Assembly (NCBI RefSeq): GCF_020639365.1
Contig: NZ_JAINUL010000001.1
Span: 5,894,404-5,958,403 of the forward strand
Length of the DNA stretch: 64,000 nucleotides
Source: Streptomyces flavotricini
GTDB taxonomy: Bacteria; Actinomycetota; Actinomycetes; Streptomycetales; Streptomycetaceae
Reading direction: 5' to 3'
Shown: in pieces, positions 58,380-64,000 of the stretch
How the letters are laid out: the number at the start of each line of letters is the position of its first letter
Numbering within the stretch: the stretch's first letter is position 1
Program-made: the position numbers and the translations under genes
Notes under the pieces: generated by a model
What the model was told of the DNA's origin: nothing
The model's database searches: none
What the model saw: the letters and a program-made list of their open reading frames with translations, nothing else

Positions 58380-59546
58380 CTAGAAGTTCTCGGTTTCGTC
58401 CGCCAGGTGGCGCAGTACGTCGTTCAGGTCCTGGCGGCGGGCGAAAGCCGCGCGCTGGCGGTGGGCGCCGGAGCCGTCCCGCAAGAGGCCTCCCAGGGTT
58501 TTGGCCGCATGGTCGAGTTCACCCGACGCCGCGAGCTCCGGGGCGACGAGGTCCAACAGGCCCTCCGCCAGATCCGCCGCCGGGATCTCCGCCCCCGTGT
58601 ACGGGTCGAGGCCGAAGCCCTCCAGCCCGTCGTGGGCCGCCCGCCAGCGCGCGAGGTGCAGTACGTCGTCCCGCAGCGCCGGCTCGGGACGCAGCTCCGC
58701 GATGTCCCGCAGGACCGTCGCCACCAGGGCGCGGACCAGCTCCGCCTGGAGGATCGCCGTGTCGATGTCCGGGGACATGTCGGGCGCCCGGATCTCGAGC
58801 GTCGGCCAGTGCCCGGACGGGCGCAGGTCCCAATAGACCATCTTCGTGTCCAGGGCCGCCCCGGAGCCGAGCAGGGTCTGCACGGAGCGCCGGAAGTGGG
58901 CCGTGGACGTGAAGTGCGGGGGCAGCCCGGCCGAGGGCCAGCCCGACCAGGCCATCGCCCGCCAGCTGGCGTGACCGGTGTCACGGCCGCCCCAGAACGG
59001 CGAGTTGGCGGCCATCGCGATCAGCGTGGGCAGCCATGGTCTGACCCGGTTCGACACCGCCACCGCCGTGTCCACGTCGAAGGTGCCGATGTGGATGTGG
59101 CGGCCGCAGCTGACCAGGGTGTCGGTCAGCGCGCCGAAGCGGCGGTGCTGCTCGCGCTGGCGCGGCTCGTCGTCGGTCAGGTGCAGCGGCCCCTCCACGG
59201 CCAGGACCGGCGAGGGCGCGGCCAGCAGCCGGCAGCCGTGGGCGCGGGCCGCCCGGGCGAGGGTGCGCCGCAGCGTGGCGAGCTCCGTGCGCAGCACGGG
59301 CGCCGAGTCGGCGACGGGGGTGGAGATCTCCACCTGGTAGCGGGTGCCCTCGGGGTGGACTTCGTGGGGCAGGCCCGCGGCGGTGGCCAGGACGAGGGGG
59401 GCGGCCGGGACCACCCGGAAGGTACGGGCGTCGACGAGGAGGAACTCCTCCTCGACACCCACGGTCAGCGGGGCTGTGAGGGGTGCCGCGTGGACTCCGT
59501 TGTCCGCGCTGCCGGTGCTCGTGGTGCTGTTGCCAGGTTCGATCAC
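58380..59546 (-). CDS. Carboxylate-amine ligase, YbdK/GCS2 type
   Basis: 388 residues, glutamate-cysteine ligase type 2 fold. LTVGVEEEFLLVDARTFRVVP near residue 27, YQVEISTPVADS near 70, CGRHIHIGTFD near 145 and WDLRPSGHWPTLEIRAPDM near 240 are the substrate and ATP-metal blocks. Weak gamma-glutamyl-cysteine ligase activity is known for YbdK; in an actinobacterium that makes mycothiol the physiological substrate is unclear. GTG 59546 with GGGAGG four bases upstream. Confidence 0.9.
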   Translation of the reverse strand: MIEPGNSTTSTGSADNGVHAAPLTAPLTVGVEEEFLLVDARTFRVVPAAPLVLATAAGLPHEVHPEGTRYQVEISTPVADSAPVLRTELATLRRTLARAARAHGCRLLAAPSPVLAVEGPLHLTDDEPRQREQHRRFGALTDTLVSCGRHIHIGTFDVDTAVAVSNRVRPWLPTLIAMAANSPFWGGRDTGHASWRAMAWSGWPSAGLPPHFTSTAHFRRSVQTLLGSGAALDTKMVYWDLRPSGHWPTLEIRAPDMSPDIDTAILQAELVRALVATVLRDIAELRPEPALRDDVLHLARWRAAHDGLEGFGLDPYTGAEIPAADLAEGLLDLVAPELAASGELDHAAKTLGGLLRDGSGAHRQRAAFARRQDLNDVLRHLADETENF

Positions 59547-59784
59547 TACGCCTCCCTGGACATACGAGTCTTTTCATCATGAGCCGAACAGGAGGGGAGG
59601 AGCGCACGCCGATTCAGTCAAATGTCCTGTGACAGTGGCGAGTTACCGGCAAGGGCCGGCCCGGATTGAGGCCGCGGATCCGGGTGGGGCGGCTGGTGCG
59701 CGTGCGGGGACCGGCCGAGGTGCGCGGCGCCCGGGGGCGGGCTCCCGGCCCGTTAATGCCTGGGGCCGCCGAACGCCCCCTGGT

Positions 59785-59790
59785 TATCAT
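59785..59790 (+). promoter_or_regulatory. -10 box of the MFS transporter gene
   Basis: TATCAT, five bases before GTG 59796; leaderless transcript expected. Confidence 0.5.
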
Positions 59791-59795
59791 CCGCT

Positions 59796-61070
59796 GTGAC
59801 CGGTACGAGCACCCCCACGCCCACACCCGCCCGACGCGCGACGCGCATATTCGCGGACCTCACCCCGCTGCGCACGTCCGCGGACTACCGGCGGCTGTGG
59901 GTCGGCAGCACCATCTCCTGGATGGGCCAGGCGATGACCGCCCTCGCGATCTCGCTCCAGGTCTACGACATCACCGGCTCCAGTTTCTCGGTCGGGCTCG
60001 TAGGGCTCTTCTCCCTCGTCCCGCTCGTCGCCTTCGGCCTCTACGGCGGGGCCATCGCCGACACCGTCGACCGGCGCAAGCTCGGCCTGTACAGCTCCCT
60101 CGGCCTGACGGCCCTGTCGATCGGGCTGGCCGGCGCCGCGCTCCTCGACTACCACCGGGTCTGGCTGCTGTACTCGGTCGTCGCGCTCCAGGCGGTGTGC
60201 GGCGCCCTCAACGGACCCGCCCGCTCCGCGATGATCCCGCGACTGCTGCCGACCGAGCAGCTGCCCGCCGCCAACGCGCTGAACTCGGTGACGATGACTT
60301 CCGGGACGATGATCGGTCCGGTGCTCGGCGGGCTCATCGTCGGCTGGTGGGGCTACCAGGCCGCGTACCTGATCGACGCCGTCACCTTCTGCGCCGCGCT
60401 CTACGCCGTGTGGCGGCTGCCCGCGATGCTGCCCGAGCGGGAGGACGGCAAGCGGGGGCGGGCCTCCGTACTGGACGGACTGCGCTTCCTCGGTACCCGC
60501 CCCAACATCCGGATGACCTTCTTCTCCGACATGGCCGCCATGGTGCTGGCCCAGCCGAAGGCGCTGTTCCCGGCCATCGCCGTGCTCTGGTACGGCGGCG
60601 ACGCCAAGACCGTCGGCCTGCTGGTGGCCGCGCCCGCCGTCGGGGCGCTGCTGGGCGGGCTGTTCTCCGGCTGGCAGGGCCGGATCCGCCGGCACGGGCT
60701 GGCGATCCTGATCTCGGTGGCCGCCTGGGGGCTGGCCATCGCCGTCTTCGGGCTCACCCGGAACCTGTGGCTCGGGCTGCTCTTCCTGGCCGTGGCGGGC
60801 TGGGCCGACACCATCTCCATGGTGTTCCGCTCCACGATGATGCAGGCCGCGACCCCGGACGAGATGCGCGGGCGCCTGCAGGGCGTCTTCATCGTGGTGG
60901 TCGCGGGCGGGCCCCGGCTCGGGGACTTCCTCGCCGGCACCACCGCCGACCTGACCTCCCCGGCCGTGGCGATCACGGGCGGCGGGCTCGGGTGCGTACT
61001 GGTGCTGGTCCTGCTGGCCCTGCGCTGGCGCGGGTTCGCCCGGTACGACGCGAGGTCGCCGCAGGCGTAG
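59796..61070 (+). CDS. MFS transporter, EntS/DHA3-like
   Basis: 424 residues, 12 membrane helices. TPLRTSADYRRLWVGSTISWMGQAMT at the N-terminus, GGAIADTVDRRKLGL between TM2 and TM3, and FRSTMMQAATPDEMRGRLQGVF near residue 350 are typical of the enterobactin-exporter (DHA3) branch. Siderophore export is possible but no siderophore genes are near. Start GTG 59796 follows the -10 box directly. Confidence 0.9.
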   Translation: MTGTSTPTPTPARRATRIFADLTPLRTSADYRRLWVGSTISWMGQAMTALAISLQVYDITGSSFSVGLVGLFSLVPLVAFGLYGGAIADTVDRRKLGLYSSLGLTALSIGLAGAALLDYHRVWLLYSVVALQAVCGALNGPARSAMIPRLLPTEQLPAANALNSVTMTSGTMIGPVLGGLIVGWWGYQAAYLIDAVTFCAALYAVWRLPAMLPEREDGKRGRASVLDGLRFLGTRPNIRMTFFSDMAAMVLAQPKALFPAIAVLWYGGDAKTVGLLVAAPAVGALLGGLFSGWQGRIRRHGLAILISVAAWGLAIAVFGLTRNLWLGLLFLAVAGWADTISMVFRSTMMQAATPDEMRGRLQGVFIVVVAGGPRLGDFLAGTTADLTSPAVAITGGGLGCVLVLVLLALRWRGFARYDARSPQA

Positions 61071-61087
61071 CGGCCCGCGGCCGTGGT

Positions 61088-61732
61088 TCACGCCGGTTCC
61101 AGGAGTACGGCCGGGAGCAGCCCGTTCACGATCTCCTCCCGGGGCAGCGAGAGGCCGAAGTGGCGCTCCACGACGCCCAGTGCGGTGCGGTGGACGTACC
61201 GGTCGCCCGTGCTGTCGTCCGTGCCCTCGTCCGCGGGGAGGCCCGCGGCGGTCAGCGCGGCCTGCACGCGGGAGGCCGTCCCCGGGTCGCCGTCGACGCC
61301 GTCGTAGCCCCAGGAGCCGTCGAGGTGCAGGTTGAAGGCGCTGAGCACGACCTCGTCGCGGACGTACGCGAACTGCGGCGGGACCGGCTTGCCGTTCTCC
61401 TCCTCGAATTCCAGGTGGCAGATGTCCACGCCTCCGCGGGAGAGTGGCGGCCCACCGCCGAACTCGCCCATCCAGCCCCCGTACGCGACGGTGTACGACC
61501 AGTCGCCGCAGCGGCCGTGGCGCAGGCCGATCTCGTCGTACTCGACCATGAGGGCGAGGAGGTCGGCTCCGGTGAGGTCGCCGACCGGCACGGCGGTGTG
61601 CCGGGGCCCGCGCAGGGTCTGCGTGAGGCGCCCGACGAGCTCCTGCGGGGTGAGTCCGCGGGCCATCACCACGCTGTATCCGCCGAAGGCGATCGACCGG
61701 GGCGCCGCCAGCCAGGTCATGCCGTCCGTCAT
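61088..61732 (-). CDS. DUF6461-like protein
   Basis: 214 residues, soluble. Begins MTDGMTWLAAPRSIAFGGYSVVMARGLTPQELVGRL and has a conserved-looking VEYDEIGLRHGRCGDWSYTVAYGGWMGEF block, the pattern of streptomycete DUF6461 proteins. Function unknown. ATG 61732 is preferred because AGGA lies eight bases upstream; ATG 61741 is an alternative. Follows the carboxyltransferase gene by 45 bases and may be cotranscribed. Confidence 0.7.
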   Translation of the reverse strand: MTDGMTWLAAPRSIAFGGYSVVMARGLTPQELVGRLTQTLRGPRHTAVPVGDLTGADLLALMVEYDEIGLRHGRCGDWSYTVAYGGWMGEFGGGPPLSRGGVDICHLEFEEENGKPVPPQFAYVRDEVVLSAFNLHLDGSWGYDGVDGDPGTASRVQAALTAAGLPADEGTDDSTGDRYVHRTALGVVERHFGLSLPREEIVNGLLPAVLLEPA

Positions 61733-61777
61733 GACGGACATCCTGGCCGATGCCTGTGACAACGCCGGGCGGTCGGG

Positions 61778-63121
61778 TCAGGCCGGTGCGACCACGCCGC
61801 GCGCGACGCCCAGGGCGACGAGGTCCTGGGGGCGGATGCGGAGCTGGTCCGCCGTGGACGCGGCCTCGGAGGCGGGGCGCTTGAGGATGGCCGCCGCCAG
61901 TTCGGGCGCGATCACCGAGAAGTAGCTGTCCGGGGTGACCCAGGTGTTCCCCGGCGCGGCCAGCGCGAGGGCTCCGCCCGACCCCCCCTCGCCGATCAGG
62001 AGCGTGGTCACCGGGACCGCGGCCGCCGCGACCGCCGCGAAGGTGTCCGCGATGGCTGCGCCCGCGCCGGCGTGCTCGGCGGCGGCGTCGTTGGCCGCGC
62101 CGGGGGTGTCCACCAGGGTGAGGACGGGGATCCCGAGGCGGTCCGCGAGGCGGATCACGCGGGCCGCCGTACGGTATCCGGCCGGGCGGGTGGCGGTGCC
62201 ACACTGGGCGGCGTACGCGACGGCCCGCCCCTCCCGCAGCCCGAACCCGCACAGCATCCCGGGATCCGTGCCGCCCGCCCGGTCCCCGGAGAGGGGGAGG
62301 CGCAGGGCGAAGTGCGCGTCCAGGTACGCCTCGGCGCGCGGGCGGTCGGGGTGGCGGGCCTGCCGTACGGCGTCCCAGCCGGTCCGCGGGGGCGCTACGT
62401 CCGCCAGCGCGGCCGGGGGCCCGACCGGTTCGGCGGAGCGGGGCGCGGCCAGGACGCGCAGCCAGTCGGCGAGGACCGCGGGCAGCCCGGCGGGCGGGAC
62501 GACGGCGTCCACGTGCCCGGCGGCGTACTGCCCCTCGGCGGTGTACGCCGCCGGGTCCGCGTCCGCCGGCCGCACCCGGGAGCCCGCGAAGCCGACCTGC
62601 GCGCCCGGGAGCGCGAGCACGACGTCGGCCCCGGCGCCGAGCGTGGCCCAGCCGCCGCCGGTGGTGGGATCGCGGAGCACGGCGATCTGCGGGAGCCCCG
62701 CCGCCCGGGTCAGTACGGACTGGCGTGCCACGCGCTGGAGTTGGGTCAGCGCGAGCATGCCCTCCTGCATGCGGGAGCCGCCGGTGGCGATCAGCGAGAC
62801 GAGGGGGAGGCGGTGTTCGCGAGCGTACGTGTAGGCGGCTTCGAGCCGGTCTCCGGTGCGCTCGCCGAGGGAACCGCCGAGAAAGCCGAACTCGAAGGAG
62901 ATGACGGCGGTTTGGCGGCCGCCGATGAGGGCGGTTCCGGTGACGACGGACTCCTCTTCGCCGGTGCGTGCGGTGGCGCGGGCGCGGGAGTCGTCGTATC
63001 CGGCCCAGGTGAGCGGCCCGTCGGGGGCGGAATCCCGCTGCGGGGCGGGCAGTTCGGCGAAGCTGCCGGGGTCGGTCACCGAGGCGATGGCCGCGCGGGC
63101 CGAGAGGCGGGTCGTCGTCAC
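61778..63121 (-). CDS. Single-chain acetyl-CoA carboxylase carboxyltransferase (AccD-AccA type)
   Basis: 447 residues holding two crotonase-fold halves. The N-terminal (beta/AccD-like) half has SFEFGFLGGSLGERTGDRLEAA, SLIATGGSRMQEGMLALTQ and LRDPTTGGGWATLGAGADV; the C-terminal (alpha/AccA-like) half has GRAVAYAAQCGTATRPAGYRTAARVIRLADRLGIPVLTLVDTPGA, IADTFAAV and LIGEGGSGGALAL. It lacks the AccD zinc ribbon. Expected partners are a biotinylated BCCP subunit and carboxylase elsewhere. GTG start 63121. Confidence 0.9.
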   Translation of the reverse strand: MTTTRLSARAAIASVTDPGSFAELPAPQRDSAPDGPLTWAGYDDSRARATARTGEEESVVTGTALIGGRQTAVISFEFGFLGGSLGERTGDRLEAAYTYAREHRLPLVSLIATGGSRMQEGMLALTQLQRVARQSVLTRAAGLPQIAVLRDPTTGGGWATLGAGADVVLALPGAQVGFAGSRVRPADADPAAYTAEGQYAAGHVDAVVPPAGLPAVLADWLRVLAAPRSAEPVGPPAALADVAPPRTGWDAVRQARHPDRPRAEAYLDAHFALRLPLSGDRAGGTDPGMLCGFGLREGRAVAYAAQCGTATRPAGYRTAARVIRLADRLGIPVLTLVDTPGAANDAAAEHAGAGAAIADTFAAVAAAAVPVTTLLIGEGGSGGALALAAPGNTWVTPDSYFSVIAPELAAAILKRPASEAASTADQLRIRPQDLVALGVARGVVAPA

Positions 63122-63198
63122 GGCATCACCCTATGGGGCCCGGCTCGCGGGCCCCTAGGAGAAGTCCGCAAAGCCCCGCCTGATCCGCACGACACGAC

Positions 63199-63990
63199 CT
63201 ACGGCAACGGGAAGGCCAGCTTGAGGGCGTAGGCGGCGACGAGGCCGTAGCCGAGGCGGAAGGTCCAGGCGCGGGCGGCGGGGGAGATCCGGCGCCCGGC
63301 GGCGGCGCCGATCGCCACGAGTGTCTGCTGCCAGAGGAGGGACGCGGTGGCCACCCCGGTCAGGAAGGCGGCGGCCGTGGTGGGGGTGGTGAGGGTGGAG
63401 GCCTGGGCGGTGGTGAGCGCGGCGAAGTAGAGGGCGGTGGTGGGGTTCACGGCGGTGAGGGCGACGTACCGTCCGAAGGCCGCGCGGGCCGTGGCCGTGT
63501 GCCGGGCCCCGTTTGCGGGGAGGTCCCCGACGCTCGTGCCGGCTGCCGCCTGCCCGGAGCCGGCTCCGCCCCCGGAGCCCCGCGCCCCGGACGCCGGAGG
63601 GGCCGGACGGGCCGTCGGCGGAGCCGGGACGGCGGGGCCGTGTCCCGGCTTCGCCGCCGCCGCCGCCGACGACGCCGCCGACGGCTCGGGCGCCGGAAGT
63701 GTGCGGCTGCGGTAGAGGGCGTGGGCCGCCATCGACAGGAGGACGGTCGCCGACAGCAGGCGGATCCAGGCCTCGATCGGGGTCACGTGGGAGGCCACCC
63801 AGGGGCCGAGGGCCGTGGCGAGGGCCGCGTAGGCGAGGTCCACCGTCGCGATGCCGGCCGCCGCGGCCATGGCCGTGCGCCGGTGCCGCATCGCCTCCTG
63901 GAGCAGCAGCACGCTCATCGCGCCCATCGGCATCGCCACGCCCAGGCCCGCGACCGCCCCCGACAGTCCCGGGGAGAGGAATTCGTTCAT
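63199..63990 (-). CDS. LysE-family amino acid/metabolite exporter
   Basis: 263 residues. Helices cluster in two groups: GAVAGLGVAMPMGAMSVLLLQEAM with the LysE/RhtB N-terminal pattern and AFGRYVALTAVNPTTALYFAAL with the NP motif in the second half, separated by an about 55-residue Ala/Pro/Gly-rich loop (residues about 100-155) much longer than usual. Probably a metabolite exporter; substrate unknown. ATG 63990 with GGGGAGAGG upstream. Confidence 0.85.
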   Translation of the reverse strand: MNEFLSPGLSGAVAGLGVAMPMGAMSVLLLQEAMRHRRTAMAAAAGIATVDLAYAALATALGPWVASHVTPIEAWIRLLSATVLLSMAAHALYRSRTLPAPEPSAASSAAAAAKPGHGPAVPAPPTARPAPPASGARGSGGGAGSGQAAAGTSVGDLPANGARHTATARAAFGRYVALTAVNPTTALYFAALTTAQASTLTTPTTAAAFLTGVATASLLWQQTLVAIGAAAGRRISPAARAWTFRLGYGLVAAYALKLAFPLP

Positions 63991-64000
63991 GGGGGGAGGG

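Overview
The window is very GC-rich, with GC-biased third codon positions, GTG starts, many leaderless-looking -10 boxes directly before start codons, and a typical actinomycete gene set (HrdA-type sigma factor, GlnR-like boxes, Zur/Znu island, class F sortase, DUF5937 winged-helix regulator with a TTA codon). It is best read as a core chromosomal segment of a Streptomyces. From memory the gene order (leuA ... recO-uppS-zur-znu-glyS ... ppdK ... nirBD ... dnaG-dgt ... nasA-hrdA) resembles the S. coelicolor SCO2440s-SCO2529 region read backwards; that is recollection, not a search.

1-9 kb: a truncated-by-the-window M4 metalloprotease with a protealysin-like N-terminus, leuA preceded by a four-leucine leader peptide (attenuator), an SDR, a TerB-like zinc-ribbon protein, an NCS2 uracil/xanthine permease with an unusually long and foldable 5' region, recO, uppS and a YcxB-like membrane protein. 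9-14.5 kb: the zinc island znuA-znuC-znuB-zur (one minus-strand operon with a Zur-box-like dyad before znuA), glyS divergent from it, and a VC0807-like membrane protein. 14.6-20 kb: TetR regulator, aldo/keto reductase, DoxX, MarR regulator, DHA2-type MFS exporter and dusB. 20-25.8 kb: ppdK, a 300-base hairpin-rich gap, a TTA-containing regulator, a group III truncated globin and a VOC protein.

25.7-46.4 kb holds the nitrogen-assimilation genes: an FAD oxidoreductase-nirB-nirD operon behind a GlnR-like box, a ferric-reductase-like membrane flavoprotein, TauE/SafE transporter, class F sortase and a secreted membrane-anchored protein, a lipoprotein/orphan histidine kinase pair, gamma-glutamylcyclotransferase, then dgt-reductase-dnaG, a sirohydrochlorin chelatase (siroheme for NirB), a SanA-like protein, an SDR, and nasA (nitrate reductase) behind a second GlnR-like signal. 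Together nasA, nirBD and the chelatase would convert nitrate to ammonium under nitrogen control.

46.6-64 kb: the sigma factor, an asymmetric pair of ABC exporter half-transporters, a xylulokinase-like FGGY kinase, a YtxH-like protein, a tandem tRNA-Asn pair plus a CAT-anticodon tRNA, then a decayed patch (54.0-56.2 kb) holding a frameshifted membrane-protein gene, an intact K+ channel gene and an amine-oxidase C-terminal scrap. The remainder is a class II glutamine amidotransferase, a secreted CinY/HET-C-like protein, a YbdK-type carboxylate-amine ligase, an MFS transporter, a DUF6461-like protein, a single-chain carboxyltransferase and a LysE-family transporter. No CRISPR array, intact insertion sequence, rRNA or prophage was seen.
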